A stretch of 64,000 bases of DNA from Gelidibacter mesophilus DSM 14095 (GTDB taxonomy: Bacteria > Bacteroidota > Bacteroidia > Flavobacteriales > Flavobacteriaceae), in assembly GCF_000423005.1 (NCBI RefSeq), contig NZ_AUHD01000010.1:1-64000 (forward strand), in the 5' to 3' direction. The first letter of the stretch is position 1. Every line of letters begins with the position of its first letter. Positions 44,293 to 53,140 of the stretch are shown piece by piece. The position numbers and the translations under genes were made by a program. A model generated the notes under the pieces. That model saw only the letters and a list, made by a program, of their open reading frames with translations. It did not search any database and was not told the DNA's origin.

Positions 44293-44804
44293 TAAGCCAT
44301 ATTACCATATTCAAGTCTGTTGAGGCTATTTCTAACTTCTTGGATCCCGGTTAATGAATCGAAGAGGCTTTTTGGAGAGACACCTCCCAGAGAAATATTT
44401 GGTTTTTTTAACCAGCGTTGAAATTTATCTTTCTCATTATTGAACACCTCTAAGCCAAAATCGAGCAACTCTGTAAGCACTAAAACGAGTTCGCTATCTC
44501 TGCCTGTAAGTAAATCTTTATCTTTCTTTTTTTTATTATAAGTGGTTTGTGCTACCCCCATTAAGTGCAACACTTGTTTGATGGGTAAATTTGTTCTTGT
44601 ACCTATAACTTCAATTGATTCATAAGGCAATCCATGTCTAATAATCTCTACTCTATCCATTTTTGTGGTCCAAGTGTATTTGTCTTCGGCAACCTCTATG
44701 CTCCATTTAGGTTCTTCAGATCTTTTAATTCTTGCACGATCAATACTTTTTTTCGGATCTATTGCTTTTGTAGAGGATGGTGTTTTGTTCTTTTTTGTTT
44801 TCAT
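44292..44804 (-). CDS. Xre/MbcA/ParS-type antitoxin of the RES pair
   Basis: A 170-residue antitoxin. The basic first 35 residues (MKTKKNKTPSSTKAIDPKK) are followed by a helical Xre-like region (VEIIRHGLPYESIEVIGTRTNLP, VLHLMGVAQTTYNKKKK). After it comes the toxin-binding DUF2384 domain (LTELLDFGLEVFNNEKDKFQRWLKKPNISLGG with SPKSLFDS), whose NxxLGG-type end is the family hallmark. I chose ATG 44804 over a longer frame to 44927, because a promoter with exact spacing lies just upstream and the extra residues look non-coding. It likely represses the operon and neutralises the RES toxin. Confidence 0.88.
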   Translation of the reverse strand: MKTKKNKTPSSTKAIDPKKSIDRARIKRSEEPKWSIEVAEDKYTWTTKMDRVEIIRHGLPYESIEVIGTRTNLPIKQVLHLMGVAQTTYNKKKKDKDLLTGRDSELVLVLTELLDFGLEVFNNEKDKFQRWLKKPNISLGGVSPKSLFDSLTGIQEVRNSLNRLEYGNMA

Positions 44805-44820
44805 GGCAATATATTTGTTG

Positions 44821-44852
44821 TGAAGATACAGCAATTTTGCTACAAATTCAAA
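44821..44852 (-). promoter_or_regulatory. Promoter of the RES-Xre operon
   Basis: On the minus strand TTTG (44852-44849) and TATCTTCA (44828-44821) are separated by 20 bases. The start codon at 44804 follows about 10 bases after the expected start site, which supports the short antitoxin start. Confidence 0.55.
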
Positions 44853-45031
44853 TTCTAGTGTGAGTAATTTTTTGTTGAAGGTGAGTGGTGAAAGGGTAGT
44901 GAGTAGGAGTATTGCATTTAGAGGCAAGAGACAATATGCAATGAAAGTTCAGAGTTCAGAGCGTAGGAGGGATGACAGGGTTAGAGGTGTGTTTTAGAGT
45001 TTTTTAAATGATAAGAGGGCTTGGATGGAGT

Positions 45032-45229
45032 TTATGATCTTCGGTTTAGCATTTCACAGACCTGTTCATACGGCAATCCTAGATAATCGCAGGCTTCGGC
45101 AATAGTGATCAGTTGATGCTTTTTTTTCTTATGGAGCAATCTAATATCACGCAATATATCTCTCGCATAACGTTCGCTCTTTCCGGTTATCCAACAAATA
45201 TCCTTACTGTAAATACAAATTCTTTGCAT
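45032..45229 (-). CDS. Small HTH-like protein of a Bacteroidetes family
   Basis: A 65-residue protein starting MQRICIYSKDICWITGKSE. I recall the pattern IYSKD-x5-TGKSERYARDIL from many short flavobacterial proteins of unknown function; it reads as a small winged or helix-turn-helix unit with a basic middle (LLHKKKKHQ) and a second helix pair ending YEQVCEMLNRRS. An in-frame ATG 19 codons earlier would add a Phe-rich stretch that I consider non-coding. It is probably a DNA-binding or adaptor protein. It lies upstream of the RES-Xre pair but has no visible link to it. Confidence 0.5.
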   Translation of the reverse strand: MQRICIYSKDICWITGKSERYARDILRDIRLLHKKKKHQLITIAEACDYLGLPYEQVCEMLNRRS

Positions 45230-45799
45230 CAGAAGTTTATTTTTAAAATTGAAAAAGTTAAAGAAATCAACACATCCCATAGGCAATGTTCTGTATAAGC
45301 CTTAATATGTAGGAATTGAGCGGTGATTACGGCCGGTCATATCGTTATATTGATCTGTCTGTCTTTTTTCACAAAAAGACACTTTTGGCCATATTTAATC
45401 TTGGCTATGCTCTACTTGAGGGCGAATAGCACAAGTTGTCGGAAAAGTAAGGATGGATTTGTTCATGTAAGCGGTTTTAGGTTAAGTTTTTTAGAGATCA
45501 AAGGAGCTATATTTTGGGGCTTTAAAATCAGTTTTAAAGGTGAATTTCTGTTTGCCTATTTATTGTTGTGATTTAGTCCTCTTATTATATAGTGGAAACT
45601 ATAAAATAATATGCGATGTTCATAATTACGAGATATCTATTTACCATGTTAATCCTTTTGGGAATAGAAAATCTCCCTTAGAGCAAAACTTCAGCTTAAA
45701 CTCCTTTAAATATTTGATTAAAAATGGGTTATGAATTGCTTTTGCGTTAAACGGATTGTTTTTTTTCATAAGTTAGAGCTCCAATCGATCTTCATACTT
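45230..45799. other. Intergenic region, about 570 bases, no supported gene
   Basis: Two short open frames occur here but are AT-rich, cysteine- and aromatic-rich, and lack plausible starts, so I do not call them. No hairpin terminator, RNA or repeat was found. It should hold the promoter of the regulator pair at 45800. Confidence 0.35.
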
Positions 45800-46165
45800 A
45801 TGAAAGAGACTACTTACTCTAAAATTTGGATGGCAGATGGCATTCTTATTTTTGTTTATAAACCACTTCCTGTCCTTGATTATAGCACAGCAAAGATTGT
45901 GGTGAATGAACGGCTTCATTACCAGCAAGACGCTTGCTTTCCGGTATTGTGCGACCTCCAAGGTATAAAGGATGCCGATAAGTCGGCGCGTGATTATCTT
46001 GCCAATGAAGGTTCGTCATTATTAAAAGCTGTAGCAATGGTTGACACAAGAGCTATTATAGAGGTGTTACTGCGTGTTTATATTCACCGAAGCAAACCGC
46101 TCATTCCGACGCAGTTGTTTGAAAACCATTTTGAAGCTATGCATTTTTTAAAATCCTACCGCTGA
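45800..46165 (+). CDS. DUF7793-like protein (STAS-like fold)
   Basis: A 121-residue cytoplasmic protein. The pattern CFPVLCDLQGIKDADKSARDYLANEG, then KAVAMVDTRAIIEVLLRVYI and FENHFEAMHFLKSYR, fits the DUF7793 group of small alpha/beta proteins that resemble STAS or SpoIIAA domains. Such folds often act as phosphorylatable partner-binding switches. I use ATG 45800 since the extra 23 residues upstream are not conserved in character. Its stop overlaps the start of the PAS-AraC regulator (TGATG), so the two are translationally coupled and probably interact. Function is inferred from context only. Confidence 0.6.
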   Translation: MKETTYSKIWMADGILIFVYKPLPVLDYSTAKIVVNERLHYQQDACFPVLCDLQGIKDADKSARDYLANEGSSLLKAVAMVDTRAIIEVLLRVYIHRSKPLIPTQLFENHFEAMHFLKSYR

Positions 46166-47109
46166 TGCAAAGCGCTGTCAATATATATCGGCTACAGCAA
46201 ATCCAGCGGTTACTCATGACCTTGATTGTTGGGGAAGGGACCTATCTTTTGGAACGATCAGAGGAAGATGACGATATTGAAGTGTTGCTTGTGATGGCCA
46301 ACCTGATGGTTGAAGAGATGGCTGACACTTTGCGGTATGTCGGTTATTTGGATTCTCCCGAAGCCATCAAGGAATATGTACATATGCTATTTGTTCTGGA
46401 TACCGGTTTTCAGGTGCGGTATGTCAACAACACAGTTCATACGTTATTGGGCCAGGAATCTGATGCTTTACTAGGGGCTTCTTTTTCTGATTTGTTAACG
46501 GCAGATTCATTGTCAGGCTGGCAATTGATTGCCCGCGACCTGCTTTATAAAGACAATTATCACGGGACACATGACCTTTCTATCAAGGTTCTGGGTGAGT
46601 TAACCAAAAGATGCACTTTTGCTTTTAGTACCGTTTCCATAGCGGAATGGCCTGTATCTTTTATTTTGGTAACCACCTTTGAAACTTCACTGAGTAGTTT
46701 ATTTATAGAAAATAGGATCAAGGCTCTATTAGGATCAGGAGATTTACGATCGCGTGCAAAAGCGAACCCTCCCTTTAAGCTATCCAATGAAAAGGATGTT
46801 CGAATTATTCAGAGCGTCCGGGATTGTATTCTCCAAAATATTTCACAACCGCTCCCTGGACTACGGGTTTTGGCTCATGAATTTGGAACCAATGAGCATA
46901 AATTAAAAAATGGTTTTAAGCAATTGTATGGCACTTCTGTTTATCGTTTTTTAACCCAGGAGCGCTTAAAACGAGCAAGTATGCTACTGCAGAATACAAG
47001 CCTACCGGTGAAAGGAATTGCTCAAATGATTGGCTTTAAAAACATGTCACATTTTTCAAAAGCATTTAAAAAGCAATATGGGGTCGCGCCGATGGCTTTG
47101 AGGAAGTAA
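46165..47109 (+). CDS. PAS-domain AraC family transcription regulator
   Basis: A 314-residue regulator. Residues about 70-180 form a PAS sensor domain (VHMLFVLDTGFQVRYVNNTV, LLGASFSDLL). The C-terminal 100 residues are an AraC-type double helix-turn-helix with LRVLAHEFGTNEHKLKNGFKQLYG and the second HTH IAQMIGFKNMSHFSKAFKKQYG. An N-terminal helical part precedes the PAS domain. It is coupled to the DUF7793-like gene and lies upstream of the MauE-type gene in the same direction, so it is a candidate regulator of the peptidase/SusCD locus that follows. The signal could be redox state or a small molecule. Confidence 0.85.
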   Translation: MQSAVNIYRLQQIQRLLMTLIVGEGTYLLERSEEDDDIEVLLVMANLMVEEMADTLRYVGYLDSPEAIKEYVHMLFVLDTGFQVRYVNNTVHTLLGQESDALLGASFSDLLTADSLSGWQLIARDLLYKDNYHGTHDLSIKVLGELTKRCTFAFSTVSIAEWPVSFILVTTFETSLSSLFIENRIKALLGSGDLRSRAKANPPFKLSNEKDVRIIQSVRDCILQNISQPLPGLRVLAHEFGTNEHKLKNGFKQLYGTSVYRFLTQERLKRASMLLQNTSLPVKGIAQMIGFKNMSHFSKAFKKQYGVAPMALRK

Positions 47110-47219
47110 TATCGATTCGAAATTCAAGATTCAAATTGATTCTAATCCTTCTGAGACTATCAGTTATTCTTTTGAAAACATTACAATTCACGAATTTTAT
47201 TCTTACTTAAGATTCAGTT

Positions 47220-48728
47220 ATGCGACCACGATGGGATATATTGAAACACTATACTTTAGAGATTGGCATTTATTTGTGTGCGTTCTTATTTGTGTACGCG
47301 GCAGTGAGCAAGTTATTGGATTTTGAGACTTTTGAAACCCAGTTGGGCCAGTCGCCGTTATTGAGTGCTTATGCCAAACCTATAGCGATTGGGGTGCCAC
47401 TATTGGAATTGCTTATTTCGTTATTCTTGGTGTTTAAGCGCACCAGACGGATTGCTCTTTATGGTTTTTTTACCATGATGGTGATGTTTACTGCTTATAT
47501 AGTCATCATCCTGAACTTTACTGATTTTGTGCCTTGCTCATGTGGTGGGGTGTTGGAGGCGTTTGGGTGGACGGAGCATATGGTTTTTAATATTTGTTTT
47601 ATTATTATAGCAGTTAGTGGGTTAGAGTGCGACAATATAAACTTAAGGAAATCTAAATCGTTCATCGTATCAATAGTAAGTATTTTCCTTGGAGGAATTA
47701 TTTCTATCTCGATTTTATATTTGTTATCAGAAAAGGAAATACATAGGAATAATAGCTTTTTACGTAGATATCCTCCTCATCCGGTAAGGACAATAAAAGG
47801 GTTGAAGATTAAATATAATTCCTATTATATTGCTGGTGTATCGGACGATCGTATATATCTTGGCAATACCAGTGCTCCTGCTCACTTGTTGAGTGTTGAT
47901 ACGACACTCAATGATTTAAAAACCCATCAGATAGATTTAAATAATAAGCAACAAATTCCTTTTTATGCACCTCAAATTAAAGTGAATGATTCTTATTTCT
48001 TTATTATTGATGGTAAGGTGCCTGTTATTTATAAAGGCTTATTAACTGACTGGAAGGCGAAGCTACTGTGGAAAGGCTATGATTATCAAGCTTTTTCTCG
48101 AGTTGAAGTTGCTTCATCTGCTCAATTTGTTTTTAGTGGTCTTGATAAGCTCAGTGATCAAAATGTAATTGGCAGGATTGACTTAAGAGCTACTGATACT
48201 GTATCTTTTTCTACACGATTGTTGCAAAAACAAATTGATGGCATTTTTGACACAGATGGAATGCTACGCTATAATGTAAAGTTGGATAGATTGCTGTATG
48301 TATATTATTATCGGAATGAATTCTTAGTTGCGGATACTCATCTCAATTTAGAATATCGAGGGCGAACTATAGATACAGTTAAACAAGCTTCAATCAAAAT
48401 ATCAACTATGAGCTCAGGTCGAATACGTCAATTGGAAAATAAAGCTTTGATAGTTAATAGATATTCTGACACTTGGGGGAAGTTTTTATTCATAAAATCC
48501 GAACGATTGGGAAGGTATGAGTCTAAAGAGATGTTAAATGATGCCTCGATTGTAGATGTGTATGACTTAAAGAAGAGAAGCTATGAATTTAGTTTTTATT
48601 TATATCATTATAAGGGAGAGAGTATAAAAAGCTTCACTATTTCCCACAATTTTTTGATAGGACTTAGTGAGAATTATTTGGTGCTGTATCGATTGCAGCC
48701 CCACTACTTTAGTATTGAAACAGATTGA
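47220..48728 (+). CDS. MauE/DoxX-type membrane protein with large C-terminal domain
   Basis: A 502-residue protein. The N-terminal 165 residues hold four or five membrane helices of the MauE/DoxX family, with the redox-type motif PCSCGG (Cys106 and Cys108) at the end of the third or fourth helix. MauE proteins help form disulfides or deliver electrons in maturation of exported proteins. The remaining 330 residues, after one more helix, are a soluble, beta-rich domain with repeating strand patterns such as DRIYLGNTSAPAHLLSVD that suggest a beta-propeller. This fusion is unusual compared with plain MauE. The next gene encodes a small exported four-cysteine protein, a plausible partner. Confidence 0.7.
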   Translation: MRPRWDILKHYTLEIGIYLCAFLFVYAAVSKLLDFETFETQLGQSPLLSAYAKPIAIGVPLLELLISLFLVFKRTRRIALYGFFTMMVMFTAYIVIILNFTDFVPCSCGGVLEAFGWTEHMVFNICFIIIAVSGLECDNINLRKSKSFIVSIVSIFLGGIISISILYLLSEKEIHRNNSFLRRYPPHPVRTIKGLKIKYNSYYIAGVSDDRIYLGNTSAPAHLLSVDTTLNDLKTHQIDLNNKQQIPFYAPQIKVNDSYFFIIDGKVPVIYKGLLTDWKAKLLWKGYDYQAFSRVEVASSAQFVFSGLDKLSDQNVIGRIDLRATDTVSFSTRLLQKQIDGIFDTDGMLRYNVKLDRLLYVYYYRNEFLVADTHLNLEYRGRTIDTVKQASIKISTMSSGRIRQLENKALIVNRYSDTWGKFLFIKSERLGRYESKEMLNDASIVDVYDLKKRSYEFSFYLYHYKGESIKSFTISHNFLIGLSENYLVLYRLQPHYFSIETD

Positions 48729-48812
48729 AATTGGAAATAATATACGGCCGTATCAGGGGGAAGATCGAAAACCTGAAATAGAGTAGATCTAAACAGTTAA
48801 ATTTACAAAATC

Positions 48813-49100
48813 ATGAAAACAAAATTTTTAAGATCGATTTTACCAGCATTTGTATTTATGTTGGCAGTAGTAAGTGCTTTTGCTTTCAAAGGCATTGAAG
48901 AAAAGGCTCTCTTAGCTCCAGAAACGGGCTGGATTAATTTGCCTGGTACACCATGCACTGTTGCTGTGGAATGTGATAATAATCCTTTGCTAGAAGAAGT
49001 CTGTACTGTTATTTATAATGGGGTAAGACATCAGGCGTTTGGGAAACAAGACCCCAGCTCTATGAATTGTGCGAGGGTTCTATACAAATTGCAGCCATAA
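48813..49100 (+). CDS. Small exported four-cysteine protein, DUF6520-like
   Basis: A 95-residue protein with a clear signal peptide (residues 1-25, ILPAFVFMLAVVSAFAF). The mature part has four cysteines (48, 54, 64, 86) and matches my memory of the DUF6520 family, small secreted Bacteroidetes proteins that often follow MauE-type genes. Two disulfides are possible. It could be a substrate of the MauE partner, a peptide precursor, or a structural factor. It lies 85 bases after the MauE gene on the same strand and ends at a strong bidirectional terminator. Function is unknown. Confidence 0.65.
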   Translation: MKTKFLRSILPAFVFMLAVVSAFAFKGIEEKALLAPETGWINLPGTPCTVAVECDNNPLLEEVCTVIYNGVRHQAFGKQDPSSMNCARVLYKLQP

Positions 49101-49114
49101 CAATTTAAATGGAT

Positions 49115-49141
49115 AAAAGGTGTCTTGAAAAGACACCTTTT
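49115..49141. terminator. Bidirectional terminator after the small exported protein
   Basis: AAAAGGTGTCTT (49115-49126) and AAGACACCTTTT (49130-49141) pair over twelve bases around a three-base loop. It serves both the plus-strand gene and the convergent S9 peptidase gene. Confidence 0.85.
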
Positions 49142-49145
49142 ATAA

Positions 49146-51707
49146 TTATTTTTTCAACCATTTTGGTTCTAGGCTTTCTTTTAAATGATAATCGAACCAG
49201 TTTTTAGTTTTAATAGTTAGGTCTTTTAAATGATCTTCGTTTAGAATAGTGTGACCCTCGTTTGGATATATTAGTAAAACAATGTCTTTCTTTAAGCGCC
49301 ATAATGTAGCAAATAATTTAATATTATATGAAGGAGCCACCATTTGATCTTTATCTCCTATAAACAACATTAGAGGTGTTTTCATCGTTTTAACGTTCAT
49401 AATTGGTGACTCATTATCAAATTCACTATTTGTAAAAGGAATTTGGTTTCTAAATTGCTCACTTTCAAATCGTTCCATGTTTGAGAGGTTAGAGGAATCT
49501 ATATCTAAGTAGAAGCTCAACAAATCTGTTACACCGGCACCTGCAACTGCTGTCTTAAACCGATTTGTTTGACTAATTATATAGGTGGTTTCAAATCCTC
49601 CAAAGGAATGACCTATTAGACCAATTTTATTTTCATCAATCGAAACCGATTCTTTTGCCTTGTCAACTGATGACAGCACACTATTAAGTGCAGATTTACC
49701 GGGGTTGTTAAGTTCATAGGAGATATCTGGCATTAATACAAAATATCCTTCAGAAGTGTAATTTGTAGTATTTAGACCCCCATAATTTGTAATGGAAGGC
49801 AATGTGTATTGATGTAATGAATCTGATTTTTTCTCATAAATAGAAACAATCAAAGGATATTTTTTATTCAAATCATAGTTTGCAGGGTAAAAAAGTGCTG
49901 CTTTCAATTCTGTGCCATTAGTTCCGAAATAGTGGATTAATTCTGATTTACCCCAATAGAAAGAATCTTGTTGAATGTTTGAGAAAGCAATCGTGAATTG
50001 TTCATTTTTTTTGTTAAGTAACATTAACTTAGGTGAAACATCAAATGAACTTTCAGTAAATAGGAATGATTTTAAGTCTTCGGTTCGTTTTATATACCCT
50101 AGTTTACGCTTTTTACTAATTAAACTTTTAAAACCTTCTTCTACCGACCATAAACCAAAACCTTCATTATAAGTTTTATTGTCCATTGTGCTAATTAATA
50201 TCCCGCTTTTTATATCTTGGTAATCTGAGCCATAACCAAAAAAACTATCACGTATTAATTTAGATGCATAAGTATATATTCTGTGTTTAATTTGATCATT
50301 GGAGCCATTTGTTAATTTTGCCGAATAATTGCCTTCAATTGATAAAAGCCAAATGTCAAATTCGTCATAAACCATTATTTCTCCATTAGTGGTCCAGCCA
50401 GCAAAACCATGAGCTCGATGTGTATCTAGCCTATCACTTTTTGACTTATTAAATTTAGAGTTTAAATTTTTAGTGAGACATTTATGTAATCCTGTTTCTA
50501 TATTATAGCTCCACCAGTTTTTATCTTTGAAGTATGCAATATGTTTACTATTAGGTGATGTAATTAAATGATTATGTATTCTTAATTGTTTTTCAAGAAT
50601 TTTCGTTTTAAATCCAGAGTCCAAATCCATGATATAAACGTCACTAAATCTATCCCCAAATTTGTACAACGGTAAATAGCGATTATTGTCTAAAAGTACT
50701 GCTTTATCTAGGTTATTAGCTAAACCACATACTACTAAAGAATCATTTTCTATTCTCTGAATCGTATTTAGTTTTGGTTCCCAAACATTCCATTGATGGT
50801 AATTGGCAATCTTTCTATTAGGAAACTGCTTATCAGTTGACTTCCATATTTTTACGTCGTTATCTATATCCAATTTCTCTGTTTTTGCTGTGTCAAAGAA
50901 TACTTTGTCTCCATGATCAGAAATAAACAACTTTGTTTTAGCAACATGTCTACTCTTTAAAAAACTTTCAACAGATGTTGAAGCTAATGTATATGCTGTT
51001 GGTCTTTCCTCTATATCACTGTGTAATATAATTTTGTTAATCTTAGATTCTTTGTCTGTAAGGGCATATCCAAAAGCACTACCCGTTTTATTCCAAGTCA
51101 ATTGTTCCACTTCAAAATCCTGATAAATTGATAAAGTTTCTGGGTCTTTTAAATTTGCCAGTCTTAATAATTTGATGATTCTATTTTTATCATTGCTTTG
51201 TAAAATAGCTATATTTATGCCTAAAGGATTGATACTATAGTTAACGATATTCTCAAATGAATGTTCGTAACCTGTCTCTAAATTTTTGACTTTCATTAAA
51301 CTTGATATTGGTGTTTTTTGAATATATATGAGATACATACCGTCTTTAGAAAAATCATATTGTATTACATTTATATAGCTCAAGTTTCTGCCAGTTTTTG
51401 TTTCAAGAAGTTTTAATGTATTTGTTTCCATATAGCCAAACCAATCGCCATTTGGTGTTAGATGCTCGTTATAACCATTGGGAAGGACATAGAGATTCTT
51501 TGTTTTCGTATTTGTCAAGTATAAAGTATCTTTGCTATTTTTATAAGATTTTTTGTAGGACACCCAATTTCCATCATACGATGAAGTACCCATATTAAGA
51601 GTATGCCATAATTTATAATCTTCTGGTGTGAGATTTTTCTTTTCCTGGGCAAGATTAATCCAACATATGAGAAATACTATTTTGAAACACACAAGTTTTG
51701 ATGTCAT
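49146..51707 (-). CDS. S9 family serine peptidase (prolyl-oligopeptidase type), exported
   Basis: An 853-residue exported peptidase. A signal peptide (residues about 1-20) is followed by a long N-terminal beta-propeller-like region to about 600. The C-terminal alpha/beta hydrolase domain has the serine in GLIGHSFGGFETTY, the aspartate in MLFIGDKDQM and the histidine in YPNEGHTIL. This is the S9 architecture of prolyl oligopeptidase, dipeptidyl peptidase IV and acylaminoacyl peptidase. It acts outside the cytoplasm on short peptides. It lies directly downstream of a SusD-SusC pair on the same strand, so the three probably form one unit for peptide or peptide-glycan handling. Confidence 0.88.
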   Translation of the reverse strand: MTSKLVCFKIVFLICWINLAQEKKNLTPEDYKLWHTLNMGTSSYDGNWVSYKKSYKNSKDTLYLTNTKTKNLYVLPNGYNEHLTPNGDWFGYMETNTLKLLETKTGRNLSYINVIQYDFSKDGMYLIYIQKTPISSLMKVKNLETGYEHSFENIVNYSINPLGINIAILQSNDKNRIIKLLRLANLKDPETLSIYQDFEVEQLTWNKTGSAFGYALTDKESKINKIILHSDIEERPTAYTLASTSVESFLKSRHVAKTKLFISDHGDKVFFDTAKTEKLDIDNDVKIWKSTDKQFPNRKIANYHQWNVWEPKLNTIQRIENDSLVVCGLANNLDKAVLLDNNRYLPLYKFGDRFSDVYIMDLDSGFKTKILEKQLRIHNHLITSPNSKHIAYFKDKNWWSYNIETGLHKCLTKNLNSKFNKSKSDRLDTHRAHGFAGWTTNGEIMVYDEFDIWLLSIEGNYSAKLTNGSNDQIKHRIYTYASKLIRDSFFGYGSDYQDIKSGILISTMDNKTYNEGFGLWSVEEGFKSLISKKRKLGYIKRTEDLKSFLFTESSFDVSPKLMLLNKKNEQFTIAFSNIQQDSFYWGKSELIHYFGTNGTELKAALFYPANYDLNKKYPLIVSIYEKKSDSLHQYTLPSITNYGGLNTTNYTSEGYFVLMPDISYELNNPGKSALNSVLSSVDKAKESVSIDENKIGLIGHSFGGFETTYIISQTNRFKTAVAGAGVTDLLSFYLDIDSSNLSNMERFESEQFRNQIPFTNSEFDNESPIMNVKTMKTPLMLFIGDKDQMVAPSYNIKLFATLWRLKKDIVLLIYPNEGHTILNEDHLKDLTIKTKNWFDYHLKESLEPKWLKK

Positions 51708-51735
51708 ATTTATTATTTTTTAGTTCGCTTGATTG

Positions 51736-53121
51736 TTAATATCCTGCATTTTGAGGCAGTAGATTTGGATTGAGCAATAGTTCAGAATCTGGCAGAGGCC
51801 ACAAGATATCAGTAGCATCCCAGCCTTGCTTTGTAGGAGTTAACGTCGTATTAAAGCGCCCCGTGCGTTTTAAATCGAAAAAGCGGTGTCCCAATTCGCT
51901 GAAAAACTCGATACGACGTTCTTTTATTGTAGCGTTTAGAAGTTCATGTTTAGTTTCAGCTGAAGTATTCGATAATGAAGCGCGATTACGAACTTTATTG
52001 ATATCATTTCTTGCACCTTCCAATTCGCCTAAGTGGGCTTGCGCCTCTGCTCTTATTAGGTAAAGTTCTTCTATACGAAACATTATGGAATATTCACTTG
52101 ATTCCCCGTCCGTTACAATTTGTTTGTATTTATAGGGATAGTACCAAATGTTTTCTTCGCTTTTGACATGTCCTGTCCAGACTTCTTTACGTAAATCTTC
52201 GGGTTCAAAAGCATCCATTAGCACGTTGCTCAATGCGCGATTGGGAGGTGGAGCTAATGTAAAAATGAAGCTTTGAGCTTCATAGGTTGGAAGCCCTTCT
52301 TGATTACGCATGAGTTGCCAAATGGTTCCTGAGCTATTTTTTGAGAAGACACTTTCAAGCGATTCTATCCAAACGAGACTTTCTGAATTGATAACCGCAT
52401 TTGCTTCATTTTTAGCATCCTCCCAATTTTCATGGTATAAATGTATTCTAGCTAAAAGTGATTTGACAGCATTGTACGAAGGACGCAATTTTAAAGGGCT
52501 TGGAGTTTTGGAAGCTAAAAGTAGTTTAGCTTCTTCTAAGTCGGCAATTAATAAACTATATATTTCAGGGGTTGTCGATTTGTTTACTTTTGAATTTATT
52601 GTATAATTAGTTGTAGTGATATAAGGTATTTCACCAAATATATTGTTAAGGTAAAAATGGATAAATGCTCTTGTGAAGAGAGCTTCACCCAATATGCGCT
52701 CTTTATCATTTATAGGAATAGCTGTTGAGCTCTTAAGTCTTTCAAATACAGCGTTAGTTGCATAAATTAAGTTATAGCTTCCATTCCAAATGGACGTTAC
52801 AGACGCATTGAAACTGGTAAGATTATTTTGAAAGAAGACGAACTCTGGAATACCGGTATTATAAGTTTGTAATTCATCTGAATAACTTCCTAGTAATATT
52901 GAAACGCCTTTATTGTTTCCACAAACCAAGGTGTTGTTTGATAGTTCACTGTAAATATTTGAAACTGCTGCTTCTGCGGAACTAATGTCATTAAACACTG
53001 TTTCTCCAGTTAACTGGGAATCTGGCACATCAATTTCAATAAAATCTTCACAATTTAGGAGTGTTATTCCGTTGATTATAAGTATTATATAGGCGAAGTT
53101 TAATTTTGTTATAGTTTTCAT
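51736..53121 (-). CDS. RagB/SusD family nutrient-binding lipoprotein
   Basis: A 461-residue surface lipoprotein (signal ending ITLLNC, Cys24) of the SusD/RagB family. Family markers are the start FIEIDVPDSQLTGETVFNDISSAEAAVSNIYSEL, the helical repeat core LIYATNAVFERLK with RAFIHFYLNNIFGEIPY, and the conserved end RIEFFSELGHRFFDLKRTGRF. It binds the ligand on the outer surface and forms the lid of the SusC channel. It sits between the SusC gene (20 bases upstream) and the S9 peptidase, and all three share direction, consistent with a RagAB-like peptide uptake system. Confidence 0.93.
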   Translation of the reverse strand: MKTITKLNFAYIILIINGITLLNCEDFIEIDVPDSQLTGETVFNDISSAEAAVSNIYSELSNNTLVCGNNKGVSILLGSYSDELQTYNTGIPEFVFFQNNLTSFNASVTSIWNGSYNLIYATNAVFERLKSSTAIPINDKERILGEALFTRAFIHFYLNNIFGEIPYITTTNYTINSKVNKSTTPEIYSLLIADLEEAKLLLASKTPSPLKLRPSYNAVKSLLARIHLYHENWEDAKNEANAVINSESLVWIESLESVFSKNSSGTIWQLMRNQEGLPTYEAQSFIFTLAPPPNRALSNVLMDAFEPEDLRKEVWTGHVKSEENIWYYPYKYKQIVTDGESSEYSIMFRIEELYLIRAEAQAHLGELEGARNDINKVRNRASLSNTSAETKHELLNATIKERRIEFFSELGHRFFDLKRTGRFNTTLTPTKQGWDATDILWPLPDSELLLNPNLLPQNAGY

Positions 53122-53140
53122 AATGTCGTATTAAATAAGG

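Noticed and set aside
44805-44927. Longer N-terminus for the Xre-type antitoxin
   Set aside because: A well-spaced promoter lies inside the extension and the added residues have no antitoxin-like character; ATG 44804 fits better.
45323-45734. Two overlapping plus-strand open frames before the regulator pair
   Set aside because: They are AT-rich, full of Cys, Phe and Leu, lack plausible starts and resemble no family; treated as non-coding.
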